A DNA stretch of 64,000 nt, from NCBI RefSeq assembly GCF_914271435.1, contig NZ_CAJZAI010000002.1, positions 310,001 through 374,000 of the forward strand. The letters are read 5' to 3'. The stretch's first letter is position 1, and each line of letters begins with the position of its first letter. Shown in pieces: positions 53,981 through 61,839 of this stretch. Source of the stretch: Cupriavidus laharis. Lineage in GTDB: Bacteria; Pseudomonadota; Gammaproteobacteria; Burkholderiales; Burkholderiaceae. The position numbers and the translations under genes were made by a program. Below the pieces are notes generated by a model. That model was not told the DNA's origin and did no database searches. It saw only the letters and a program-made list of their open reading frames with translations.

Positions 53981-54778
53981 ATGAGCACCGCACTGGTGAC
54001 CTATGAACTCGACGGCAACGTCGCCCTGATCGGCCTGAACCGCCCCGAGAAACGCAATGCCATCAACGAAGAGGTGGTCTGGGCCCTGCACGACGCCGTG
54101 GTGCGCGCCGGCGAGGAAGCCGATGTCGGCGTGCTGTTCGGCCACGGCAGCAACTTCTGCGCGGGGCTGGACCTGAAGGAAGCGCTGGCGCGCGCCTCGG
54201 GCGAGCAGCCCCGGCCGCGCAAGCGCACGCGCCATTCCTGGCACACCGTGTTCGACGGCATTGCGCGCGGGCCGATCCCGTTCGTCGCGGCGCTGCACGG
54301 CGCGGTGGTCGGCGGCGGGCTGGAGCTGGCCACGGCCGCGCACATCCGCGTGGCGGATGAATCGGCCATCTTCGGCCTGCCGGAAGGTCAGCGCGGCATC
54401 TTTGTCGGCGGCGGCGGCACCGTGCGCATCCAGCGCGTGGTCGGCTACACCGTGATGGCCGACATGATGCTGACCGGGCGCCTGCTCAACGCGCAGGAAG
54501 GCGAGCGCGAACACATCGTGCGCTACGTGGTGCCGCAGGGCCAGGCCCTGGCCAAGGCGCGCGAACTCGCTGCGCTGGTCGCGCGCAATACCGCCGACAC
54601 GAACTGGCGCATCACCAACGTGCTGCCGCGCATCAACGACCTGTCGCACGACGACGGCCTGTTCGTCGAGTACCTGACCTCGAACATCCCGCGCCCGCCG
54701 GAAGCGGCCGAACGCCTGCGCGATTTCGTCGAAGGCCGTGCCAAACCCCTTGCCGCCCCCGGCACGAAATCCGAATGA
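53981..54778 (+). CDS. Enoyl-CoA hydratase/isomerase family protein (crotonase) 2
   Basis: 265 residues. The oxyanion-hole segments NFCAGLDLKEAL and ALHGAVVGGGLELATAAH are canonical, with Glu in GGGLEL at the first catalytic position; the second catalytic Glu is in LPEGQRGIFVGGGG. It therefore looks like a genuine hydratase or hydratase–lyase of the ferulate type. AAAGGAGC stands 7–8 nt before the ATG. It lies 13 bp before the 3-hydroxyacyl-CoA dehydrogenase, so the two supply the middle steps of side-chain beta-oxidation. Confidence 0.9.
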   Translation: MSTALVTYELDGNVALIGLNRPEKRNAINEEVVWALHDAVVRAGEEADVGVLFGHGSNFCAGLDLKEALARASGEQPRPRKRTRHSWHTVFDGIARGPIPFVAALHGAVVGGGLELATAAHIRVADESAIFGLPEGQRGIFVGGGGTVRIQRVVGYTVMADMMLTGRLLNAQEGEREHIVRYVVPQGQALAKARELAALVARNTADTNWRITNVLPRINDLSHDDGLFVEYLTSNIPRPPEAAERLRDFVEGRAKPLAAPGTKSE

Positions 54779-54791
54779 ACCCAGGAACGCC

Positions 54792-56141
54792 ATGACGACC
54801 ACGAATCAATCCATCGCCGACGCCCAAGCACAGGCCACGGCGGACTACGTCCGCTTCGCCCAGGCCGAAGCGGCCCGCATCCCCGACTTCCCGCAGGACC
54901 TGCCGCTGCGGCCCGTGAACCAGGTGGCCGTGGTGGGCGCCGGCACCATGGGCGGCGGCATCGCGATGGCACTGGCCAATATCGGCGTTCCGGTCACGCT
55001 GATCGACAGCAGCCAGCAAGGGCTGGATACGGGCCTGCGCCGCGTGCGCGACAACTACGCCGGCAGCGTCTCGCGCGGCAAGCTGGAACCGTCGGCCATG
55101 GAAGCCAGGCTGTCGCTCATCAAAGGCTCCGTTGACCTGGCCGATGCCGCGTCCGCCGACATGGTGATCGAAGCCGTCTTCGAGGACATGTCGCTCAAGC
55201 AGCAGGTGTTCCGCGAACTCGATGCGCTGTGCAAGCCCTGCGCCATCCTGGCCACCAACACCTCCGGGCTGGACGTCGATGCCATCGCGGCAGTCACGCG
55301 CCGCCCGCAGGACGTGGTCGGCGCCCACTTCTTCAGCCCGGCGCACGTGATGCGCCTGCTGGAAGTGGTGCGCGCGCGCGAGACCGCGCCGGACGTGATC
55401 GCCACGCTGATGGACCTGGGACGGCGCATGGGCAAGACCGCCGTGCTGGCGCGCGTCTACCCGGGCTTCATCGGCAATGCGCTGTTCCGCAACTACACGC
55501 GCGAAGCGCATTTCCTGGTCGAGGAAGGCGCGCTGCCGCACGAGGTGGACCAGGCGCTCACCGGCTTCGGCTATGCCATGGGCATCTTCGCCGTGCACGA
55601 CATGGCCGGCAACGACGTGGGCTACCAGACGCGCAAGGCGCAGATGGCCACACGGCCGCAGGACCGGCGCTGGAACGACCTGATCCTGAAGCTGACCGAG
55701 CTTGGCCGCCTGGGCCAGAAAAGCGGCAAAGGCTGGTACCGCTATGAACCCGGCAGCCGCCAGCCGCTGCGCGACCCCGAGGTCGAGGCCTTCATCGAAC
55801 AGGAGTCCGCGCGGCTCGGCATCGCACGGCGCCCCATTAGCGCCGAGGAAATCATCAAGCGCTGCGTCTACAGCATGGTCAACGAAGGCGCGAAGCTGCT
55901 CGAAGCCGGCGTGGCGCTGCGGCCCAGCGACATCGACACCGTCTACCTGACCGGCTACGGCTTCCCCGCGCGCCATGGCGGCCCGATGTACTACGCCGAC
56001 CGCATCGGGCTGCGCGAGGTGTACGCCGACATCGAGCGCTTCCACGCGGAGCACGGCTACTGGTGGGAACCGGCCCCGCTGCTGGCCCGTCTGGCGCGCG
56101 AGGGCAAGACCTTCGCCGACTACCAGCGCGGGAACGCCTGA
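54792..56141 (+). CDS. 3-hydroxyacyl-CoA dehydrogenase (FadB C-terminal-like, without hydratase half)
   Basis: 449 residues. The NAD-binding motif VAVVGAGTMGGGIAMALANIG starts near residue 45, and the catalytic region includes GAHFFSPAHVMRLLEVV with His. Two C-terminal 3HCDH domains are present (YPGFIGNALFRNY and ISAEEIIKRCVYSMVNEGAKLLEAG). It equals the dehydrogenase half of FadB; the hydratase half is supplied by the crotonase just upstream. It converts a 3-hydroxyacyl-CoA to a 3-ketoacyl-CoA for the thiolase. The ATG at 54792 is used rather than 54738, which lies in the crotonase gene. Confidence 0.92.
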   Translation: MTTTNQSIADAQAQATADYVRFAQAEAARIPDFPQDLPLRPVNQVAVVGAGTMGGGIAMALANIGVPVTLIDSSQQGLDTGLRRVRDNYAGSVSRGKLEPSAMEARLSLIKGSVDLADAASADMVIEAVFEDMSLKQQVFRELDALCKPCAILATNTSGLDVDAIAAVTRRPQDVVGAHFFSPAHVMRLLEVVRARETAPDVIATLMDLGRRMGKTAVLARVYPGFIGNALFRNYTREAHFLVEEGALPHEVDQALTGFGYAMGIFAVHDMAGNDVGYQTRKAQMATRPQDRRWNDLILKLTELGRLGQKSGKGWYRYEPGSRQPLRDPEVEAFIEQESARLGIARRPISAEEIIKRCVYSMVNEGAKLLEAGVALRPSDIDTVYLTGYGFPARHGGPMYYADRIGLREVYADIERFHAEHGYWWEPAPLLARLAREGKTFADYQRGNA

Positions 56142-56205
56142 GGCCGCCGTCACCGATTCCTGCCCATCCTGACGTGCGTTCGTTGCATTTCCAATACGCC
56201 ATAAC

Positions 56206-56236
56206 GTATACCACTATTTTTCATTCATATACCAGT
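56206..56236. promoter_or_regulatory. Paired ATACCA operator-like motif upstream of the porin
   Basis: GTATACCAC at 56206 and ATATACCAGT at 56227 repeat ATACCA with a start-to-start distance of 21 bp, two helical turns. They end 65 bp before the porin ATG in an AT-rich stretch. The motif matches the sites at 48048 and 48361, so a cluster GntR protein probably also controls the porin. Confidence 0.45.
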
Positions 56237-56300
56237 AAGCGATAGTTGTGCCACTTCCCGAACCACGGGAATGACCGCTAAAAACATGGAGGAGAAAATC

Positions 56301-57371
56301 ATGAAAAGAAACCTGGTCGGCCTTGCCTGCGTCATCGCCAGTGCAACTGCGGCCGCGCAGACGTCGGGCGTCACGCTGTATGGCGTTGCCGATGCCAACA
56401 TCGAATACACCAACAACAACCTGGGCACGGGCCCGGACGGGCATTCCAAGGTCGCGCTGAACTCGGGCGGCCTGTCTCCCAGCCGCTGGGGCCTGCGCGG
56501 CACGGAAGACCTGGGGGGCGGAAAGAAGGCGATCTTCGCGCTGGAAAGCGGCTTCAGCCTGGATAACGGTGTTTCGACGCAAGGCGGACGCCTGTTCGGC
56601 CGCCAGGCATGGGTCGGCATGCGTGCCGGGGCGCACCAGGTGACGCTGGGCCGGCAATACACGTCGCTGTTCCTGATGATGGCCAACTACTCGCCCACGG
56701 CGTATGCCACCACGTATGAACCGGTTGTCGGCATTGCCGGCGCGAACCTGCGCGAAGACAACATGGTGAAATACCACGTCGACCTGGGCCCGCTGACGGC
56801 CGAAGCGCACTGGAGTTTTGGCGAGCAGCCCGGTACGGTCGCGGGTTCGTCGGCCTTCGGCGGCGGCTTCGACTACCGCGTCGGCCCGTTCGGCGTCGCC
56901 GGTGCCTATGACAGCATCAACAGCGCCAAGACCGCCGATTACACCCGCACGCAGAAGGCAGCACTGGGCCTGCGCTACCAGATTACGCCGTCGCTGCTCG
57001 CGCAGGCCGCGTACCGGTACAACAACAACGGTACGCGGGTGACCAACACGTCTGCGCGCGACGACCTGTGGTGGCTTGCGCTGAACTACCAGGCAACCGG
57101 TGCCTTGCAGCTCACGGGGGCGTTCTACTACGACAATGTCAAGTCGCAGTACATCGCAACCGGCAAGACCAATCCGAGCAACCCGTGGCAGGTCACGTTC
57201 ATCGCGGATTACTCACTGTCCAAGCGCACCGACGTCTACCTCAGCACGGCGTACACCAAGAATGCGTCGCTGAACTTTGAAAGCCTGAACGGCCCCACGG
57301 CGGCCTACCAGATCGCGCCGAACGAGAAGAACCAGTTCGGCGTGGCGATGGGCGTGCGGCACAAGTTCTGA
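56301..57371 (+). CDS. Gram-negative general porin (porin_4/Omp32-like)
   Basis: 356 residues. The signal peptide (MKRNLVGLACVIASATAAAQ) is followed by GVTLYGVADANIEYT, the standard first strand of Burkholderiales trimeric porins. The L3 loop region and the terminal Phe (GVRHKF) are in place. It forms a 16-strand outer-membrane channel for small hydrophilic solutes. GGAGGAG precedes the ATG at 56301. Placed last in the right arm behind its own motif pair, it likely admits the aromatic acid that the two Bug proteins bind. Confidence 0.93.
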   Translation: MKRNLVGLACVIASATAAAQTSGVTLYGVADANIEYTNNNLGTGPDGHSKVALNSGGLSPSRWGLRGTEDLGGGKKAIFALESGFSLDNGVSTQGGRLFGRQAWVGMRAGAHQVTLGRQYTSLFLMMANYSPTAYATTYEPVVGIAGANLREDNMVKYHVDLGPLTAEAHWSFGEQPGTVAGSSAFGGGFDYRVGPFGVAGAYDSINSAKTADYTRTQKAALGLRYQITPSLLAQAAYRYNNNGTRVTNTSARDDLWWLALNYQATGALQLTGAFYYDNVKSQYIATGKTNPSNPWQVTFIADYSLSKRTDVYLSTAYTKNASLNFESLNGPTAAYQIAPNEKNQFGVAMGVRHKF

Positions 57372-57380
57372 GTTGCGGAA

Positions 57381-58145
57381 TCAGGCCGCCCGCGAGGCGG
57401 CAGGCTTGCGGCCGCGCCGGGCGCCGCCGCGGGGTGCGGTGCTCCTGGCTGCCGCGGCCTCGCCGCCGCCCTCGCCCTCGAGGTAGCTGGCCGGCAAAGT
57501 GGAAAGGAATTCCGAGAACCCGGTAGTACCCACCGGCGCGTGTTCGAGCATGGCCGCATGTGCCGCGGCTTCATCGCCGCCGAGGATGGCTTCCGCCAGC
57601 CGCTGGTGGTCTTCCAGCACGCGCTGCCGGCGCGCCGGCGTCTGGAAGATGCGCGGGCGGTAGCGCTGCATCAGCCGGCGCATGCCCTGGATCTGGTCCA
57701 CCAGGTATTCGTTGTGGCTACCCGCATAGACCGTGTCATGGAACTCCGCGTTGGCTTTGGCGAAGCGCTTGCCGTCGTCTTCGGCGTGCGCCTGCTCGCA
57801 TTCGGCGCGGGCGGCCTTCAGGCGAACGCGCTGGTCGTCGTCCATGCGGCGCGCGGCCAGCTTCGCCGCCACGGCCTCCAGCTCGCCAAGCAGCTCCAGG
57901 GTCTCGCGCAGTTGCGTGATCGACAGGCGCGACACGAACACGCCGACGCGCGGCACGATGCGGACCATGTTCTGCACGGACAGCTGCTGCAGCGCCTCCC
58001 GCACCGGCGTGCGGGAAACGCCGAAGCGCTCCGCCAGCATGCGTTCGTCCAGCGGCGTACCGGGCGGCATGTCGCCATTCTCGATTTCTCGCTGGATCGT
58101 GGCCTTGATCTCGCCGGCCATGCTTTTCTTTTCTGGCTGTGTCAT
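57381..58145 (-). CDS. GntR-family regulator, FCD subfamily, 2
   Basis: 254 residues. The winged HTH (MLAERFGVSRTPVREALQQLSVQNMVRIVPRVGVFV) and FCD domain (NAEFHDTVYAGS, EDHQRLAEAILGG) closely parallel the GntR at 48427; both also share a GTTGF-SEFL/AEFL-type C-terminal segment. The tail is extended and basic ([18 protein letters not shown]). It converges on the porin 9 bp away. A dyad at 58176 lies 31 bp before its ATG at 58145, suggesting autoregulation. An ATG at 58223 would include that dyad and is rejected. Confidence 0.9.
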   Translation of the reverse strand: MTQPEKKSMAGEIKATIQREIENGDMPPGTPLDERMLAERFGVSRTPVREALQQLSVQNMVRIVPRVGVFVSRLSITQLRETLELLGELEAVAAKLAARRMDDDQRVRLKAARAECEQAHAEDDGKRFAKANAEFHDTVYAGSHNEYLVDQIQGMRRLMQRYRPRIFQTPARRQRVLEDHQRLAEAILGGDEAAAHAAMLEHAPVGTTGFSEFLSTLPASYLEGEGGGEAAAARSTAPRGGARRGRKPAASRAA

Positions 58146-58175
58146 CTGTTCTGGGTTAGCGGTCCTTACCGCACA

Positions 58176-58194
58176 GTATACCGAAACGGGATAC
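58176..58194. promoter_or_regulatory. Operator-like dyad before the second GntR gene
   Basis: GTATACCGAAACGGGATAC has arms GTATaCC and GGgATAC with one mismatch pair. It lies 31–49 bp upstream of the ATG at 58145 and carries the same ATACC core as the cluster sites. Confidence 0.5.
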
Positions 58195-58248
58195 TGGCAT
58201 GCCTGCCGTCGCCGAAAACACACGGCCTCGCCCGACCGCGCTGACGCA

Positions 58249-59196
58249 TCACGCCTGACGCAGGTTCTCCAGCATATCCCGCACCATCTCGTTCAGCCCG
58301 TACCGAGGCGCCCAGCCCCAGTCGCGCCGCGCCACCGAGTCGTCGATCGAGTCCGGCCAGCCCTGGGCGATCGCCTGGCGGTAGTCGGGGTCGTAGCGCA
58401 CCTCAAACCCCGGCACCTCTCCCCGGATGGCAGCCGCGATTTCCGCCGGCGTGAAGCTCATACCCGCAATGTTGTAGCTACCGCGCTCGGTCAGGCTGTC
58501 CGCCGGCGCCTCCATCAGCTCGATGGTCGCGCGGATGGCGTCGGGCATGTACATCATCGGCAGCCGCTCATCCTCGCGCAGGAAGCAGGTATAGGGCTCG
58601 CCCTTCACGGCCGAGTGGAAGATGTCCACGGCATAGTCTGTGGTGCCGCCGCCCGGCGGCGTCTTGTGCGAGATCAGCCCCGGATAGCGGATGCTGCGCA
58701 CGTCCACGCCGTGGTTGTCGTGATACCAGCGGCACCAGCCTTCGCCCGCCTGCTTGGAAATGCCATAGACCGTCGTCGGTTCCATCACGGTCTTCTGCGG
58801 CGTGTGCTCGCGCGGGGTGGTGGGGCCGAAGGCGGCGATGGAACTCGGCCAGAACACCCGCTCGATGCCGAACTGCCGCGCATGCTCCAGCACGTTCAGC
58901 AGGCTGGTCATGTTCAGGTTCCACGCCCACTGCGGTGCCTTCTCGCCCGTGGCCGACAGGGCCGCCGCCAGCAGGTAGATCTGCGTGATGCCATGTCGCT
59001 CGACGATCGTCGCCAGTTCGCCGCGATCGGTGGCGTTGAGCATTTCGTGGGTCAGGTGCACGTGGCGCCCGGTCGGCACCACGTCGGAGGTGATGACGTT
59101 GGTCCTCCCATAGCGCTCTGCCAGCGCCAGGGCAAGCTCGGAGCCGATCTGCCCGTTGGCGCCGACGATCAGGATTCTCGGTGCCGCGTCGCTCAT
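58249..59196 (-). CDS. tdh: L-threonine 3-dehydrogenase, SDR/epimerase type
   Basis: 315 residues of the extended SDR family. The NAD motif is [15 protein letters not shown], and the active site is Ser in [11 protein letters not shown] with YGISKQAGE as the Tyr–Lys pair. The [12 protein letters not shown] and [19 protein letters not shown] segments are typical of epimerase-type threonine dehydrogenases. It oxidises threonine to 2-amino-3-ketobutyrate, which the neighbouring Kbl cleaves. Its ATG overlaps the kbl stop (ATGA), which strongly supports the assignment. Confidence 0.9.
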   Translation of the reverse strand: MSDAAPRILIVGANGQIGSELALALAERYGRTNVITSDVVPTGRHVHLTHEMLNATDRGELATIVERHGITQIYLLAAALSATGEKAPQWAWNLNMTSLLNVLEHARQFGIERVFWPSSIAAFGPTTPREHTPQKTVMEPTTVYGISKQAGEGWCRWYHDNHGVDVRSIRYPGLISHKTPPGGGTTDYAVDIFHSAVKGEPYTCFLREDERLPMMYMPDAIRATIELMEAPADSLTERGSYNIAGMSFTPAEIAAAIRGEVPGFEVRYDPDYRQAIAQGWPDSIDDSVARRDWGWAPRYGLNEMVRDMLENLRQA

Positions 59197-60395
59197 CGGA
59201 CCAGCCCCAGTTCACGGCCGGCCTGGCCGAATGCGTCGAGCGCCGCCTGCAGCGCCGCTTGGTCATGCAACGCGCTCATCTGCACGCGGATGCGCGCCTG
59301 GCCTTTCGGCACCACGGGATAGAAGAAGCCGACCACGTACACCCCGAGTTCCAGCAGCCGCTGCGCGAGCTTCTGGGCCTTTTCCGCGTCATAGACCATG
59401 ATCGGGATAATCGGGTGCTCGCCCGGCTTCACGTCGAAGCCGAGCGTCGTCAGGCCCTTGCGGAAGAATGCGGTGTTGCGCTCCAGCCGGTCGCGCAGTT
59501 CCGTGCTGCCTTCCAGGATGTCGAGCACGGTGATCGACGCGCCCACGATGGCCGGCGCGACCGTATTTGAGAACAGGTACGGCCGCGAGCGCTGGCGCAG
59601 CAGCGCGACCACCTCCTTGCGCGCGCTGGTAAAGCCGCCCGAAGCGCCGCCCAGCGCCTTGCCCAGCGTGCCGGTGATGATGTCGATCTTGCCGAACAGG
59701 CCGCGCAGCTCATGCGTGCCGCGTCCGCGCGGGCCCAGGAAACCCGTGGCATGGCATTCGTCGATGCCGAGCAGCGCGCCATGCGCGTCGCAGAGGGTGC
59801 GCATCTCGTCCAGCCGGGCGATGGTGCCATCCATGGAAAACACGCCGTCGGTGAAAACCAGCTTGTAGCGCGCGCCGTCCGCGTCGGCCTGCGCCAGCTG
59901 CGCGCGCAGGTCGTCCATGTCGTTGTGCCTGTAGCGGTAGCGGCGTGCCTTGCTCAGGCGGATGCCGTCGATGATGGAGGCGTGGTTGAGTTCGTCGCTG
60001 ATGATCGCGTCTTCCGCGCCCAGCAGGGTTTCGAACAGTCCGCCGTTGGCATCGAACGCGGAGCCGTAGAGGATGGTGTCCTCGGTGCCGAGGAAGCCGG
60101 CAAGCCTGGCTTCCAGCGTCTTGTGCAAGTCCTGCGTGCCGCAGATGAAGCGCACCGAACTCAGGCCGAAGCCGTGCGTGCGCAGCGCTTCGTGCGCGGC
60201 TTCGATGACGCGCGGATGGGAGGACAGGCCAAGGTAGTTGTTGGCGCACAGGTTGATGACCTCGCGGCCATCGGCGGTGCGCACACGGGCGCCCTGCGGC
60301 GTGGCGATGACGCGCTCTTCCTTGTACAGCCCCGCCTGGCGGATGGCGTCAAGCTCTGCACGCACGGATGCATAGAATGCCTCGGCACTCGACAT
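59193..60395 (-). CDS. kbl: Kbl, 2-amino-3-ketobutyrate CoA ligase (glycine C-acetyltransferase)
   Basis: 400 residues, a PLP-dependent alpha-oxoamine synthase. [15 protein letters not shown] opens the fold, [12 protein letters not shown] and [15 protein letters not shown] bind the cofactor ring, and the PLP Lys is in [14 protein letters not shown]. It splits 2-amino-3-ketobutyrate with CoA to glycine and acetyl-CoA. GGGAG precedes the ATG at 60395. It is the first gene of kbl–tdh and diverges from the XRE–cupin regulator. Confidence 0.96.
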   Translation of the reverse strand: MSSAEAFYASVRAELDAIRQAGLYKEERVIATPQGARVRTADGREVINLCANNYLGLSSHPRVIEAAHEALRTHGFGLSSVRFICGTQDLHKTLEARLAGFLGTEDTILYGSAFDANGGLFETLLGAEDAIISDELNHASIIDGIRLSKARRYRYRHNDMDDLRAQLAQADADGARYKLVFTDGVFSMDGTIARLDEMRTLCDAHGALLGIDECHATGFLGPRGRGTHELRGLFGKIDIITGTLGKALGGASGGFTSARKEVVALLRQRSRPYLFSNTVAPAIVGASITVLDILEGSTELRDRLERNTAFFRKGLTTLGFDVKPGEHPIIPIMVYDAEKAQKLAQRLLELGVYVVGFFYPVVPKGQARIRVQMSALHDQAALQAALDAFGQAGRELGLVR

Positions 60396-60436
60396 GGTTT
60401 GGCTCCCGATGCTAGGATCTGATCGATAAATCGAAC

Positions 60437-60474
60437 ACGTTCGTTATAAAGAACGTTTTGTGCAATATAACGAA
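60437..60474. promoter_or_regulatory. Nested operator dyads between kbl and the XRE–cupin gene
   Basis: Two inverted repeats interlock here: TTCGTTATA/TATAACGAA (60440–60448 and 60466–60474, 17-bp spacer) and ACGTTC/GAACGT (60437–60442 and 60451–60456, 8-bp spacer). Both are perfect. They lie in the 88-bp divergent gap, close to both starts, and probably bind the XRE regulator. Confidence 0.6.
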
Positions 60475-60483
60475 CCGCACGCC

Positions 60484-61080
60484 ATGACGCAACCCCCCAT
60501 CCAGAAGCCGCAGGCCGATGGGCCGCCCGCGGTCGGCGCCGCACTGCAGGCGCTGCGCCAGCAACAACAGCTTTCGCTCGACGACCTGTCGCGACGCGCC
60601 GGCGTGTCCAAGTCGATGCTGTCGCAGATCGAACGCAACCTGACCAACCCGACCGTCGCGGTGCTGTGGCGCCTGGCGAACGCGCTGGGCGTCAACCTGG
60701 CGGACCTCCTGTCCGCCAATGCGGGAAGCCGCCCCGGCGGCGGCATCGCGCTGGTGCAGCCGCACGCCATCCCCTCGCTCAAGAGCCCCGACGGGCACTG
60801 TGAACTGAAGATCCTCGGCCCGATCGAACTGGCCGGACGCTTCGAATGGTATGAACTGACGATCCAGGCAGGCGGCGTGCTGGCGTCGGAGGCGCACGAA
60901 ATCGGCACGCAGGAGCATCTTTCGGTGCTGAGCGGCGCCATGTGTGTGCAGGCCGGTGCGGAGGAAAGGAAGTTGCGGCATGGTGAAACGGCACGCTATG
61001 CGGCGGACGTGCCACACGCAATCCGCAACGGCGGCAAGGCGACGGCGACCGCCCTATTGGTTGTAGTGCACCCGGCTTAA
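60484..61080 (+). CDS. XRE–cupin transcriptional regulator of threonine degradation
   Basis: 198 residues. The XRE helix-turn-helix (LSLDDLSRRAGVSKSMLSQIERNLTNPTVAVLWRLANALG) lies at about residues 25–72, and a C-terminal cupin (GVLASEAHEIGTQEHLSVLSGAMCV onward) probably binds the effector. The gene diverges from kbl–tdh with interlocking dyads between them, so threonine or glycine is the likely signal. The ATG at 60484 is used; a GTG at 60460 is in frame but would place the operator inside the reading frame. Confidence 0.88.
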   Translation: MTQPPIQKPQADGPPAVGAALQALRQQQQLSLDDLSRRAGVSKSMLSQIERNLTNPTVAVLWRLANALGVNLADLLSANAGSRPGGGIALVQPHAIPSLKSPDGHCELKILGPIELAGRFEWYELTIQAGGVLASEAHEIGTQEHLSVLSGAMCVQAGAEERKLRHGETARYAADVPHAIRNGGKATATALLVVVHPA

Positions 61081-61308
61081 TGGCGGCAAGAAGGACGGCA
61101 AGCGCAGAACGTTCATTGCGCACGGAACCGGGCCGCTGTCCCGGCGTCAAACGCCTTAGTCCTCGGAAACGCACTGCCGCGCCGCAGCATCGCGCCGGAT
61201 GGGTGCATAACGCAGGCATATGTCTTGCGTAATCCCGTGGCTTCGAACGCGCGGCACGCTGCCGCGCCAGTCCCAGCAAAGCGACCCCCTGCATCCAAGG
61301 AGACGAAC

Positions 61309-61524
61309 GTGCTGAGCCCGCATGAACTCGCCACGCTGCTGCTCATCAGCGGCGGCCCTGAATCCCTCGATACCACTGACTCCCGGCAGATCGACCCTGT
61401 CGACCTCCACGCACTCGTCGACAAGGAACTCGTCCGGCTCGAGATCCTGCACGGCCAGCGGCAAAGCCCGCGCCTGACCAGCGACGGCCACTCGATGCTG
61501 CGTGCCATGGGCTGTGGCCGCTGA
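61309..61524 (+). CDS. Small hypothetical protein
   Basis: 71 residues starting at GTG 61309, with AAGGAG 6–7 nt upstream. The sequence (LSPHELATLLLISGGPESL … DLHALVDKELVRLEIL … LTSDGHSMLRAMG) looks like a compact helical domain of the winged-helix kind, but I do not recognise a family. No signal peptide or Cys. It stands alone between the XRE–cupin gene and the repeat at 61590. The good ribosome site and coherent composition argue that it is real. Confidence 0.6.
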   Translation: MLSPHELATLLLISGGPESLDTTDSRQIDPVDLHALVDKELVRLEILHGQRQSPRLTSDGHSMLRAMGCGR

Positions 61525-61589
61525 GCCACTACCCAGGAGCCGTTGCTAACCCGTTGATTCTGTTAGCACCACCGAAGTATCAAGTTCCA

Positions 61590-61679
61590 CCGTCATTCCC
61601 GCGCAGGCGGAAATCCAGCGTCTTTGAAGTCCCTGAAGGGGACAAAAAGCCACTGGGTCCCCGCCTGCGCGGGGACGAC
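61590..61679. repeat. Three-hairpin dispersed repeat, copy 2
   Basis: About 90 bp closely matching the copy at 42283–42374, with the same order of three short palindromes; the first is degenerate here (GCGGAAAT in place of GCGGGAAT) and the second is shorter. It occupies part of the gap 61525–61839. A further AT-poor palindromic stretch (GATCCGGCGCCGCCGGATC, 61777–61795) lies just before the MFS gene; otherwise the gap shows nothing. Confidence 0.8.
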
Positions 61680-61839
61680 AACCACCGGTTACTGGCAAGC
61701 AAGCTGGCACGTGCCAGCTTGCGTTGATCAACCCCGCCCATCCATGAACCAGCGCCCGCCCGGGCGCTGACCTTGTGATCCGGCGCCGCCGGATCACATC
61801 ACCGAACGCCTATACTGACCCGCATCGGCCCACGCACGG

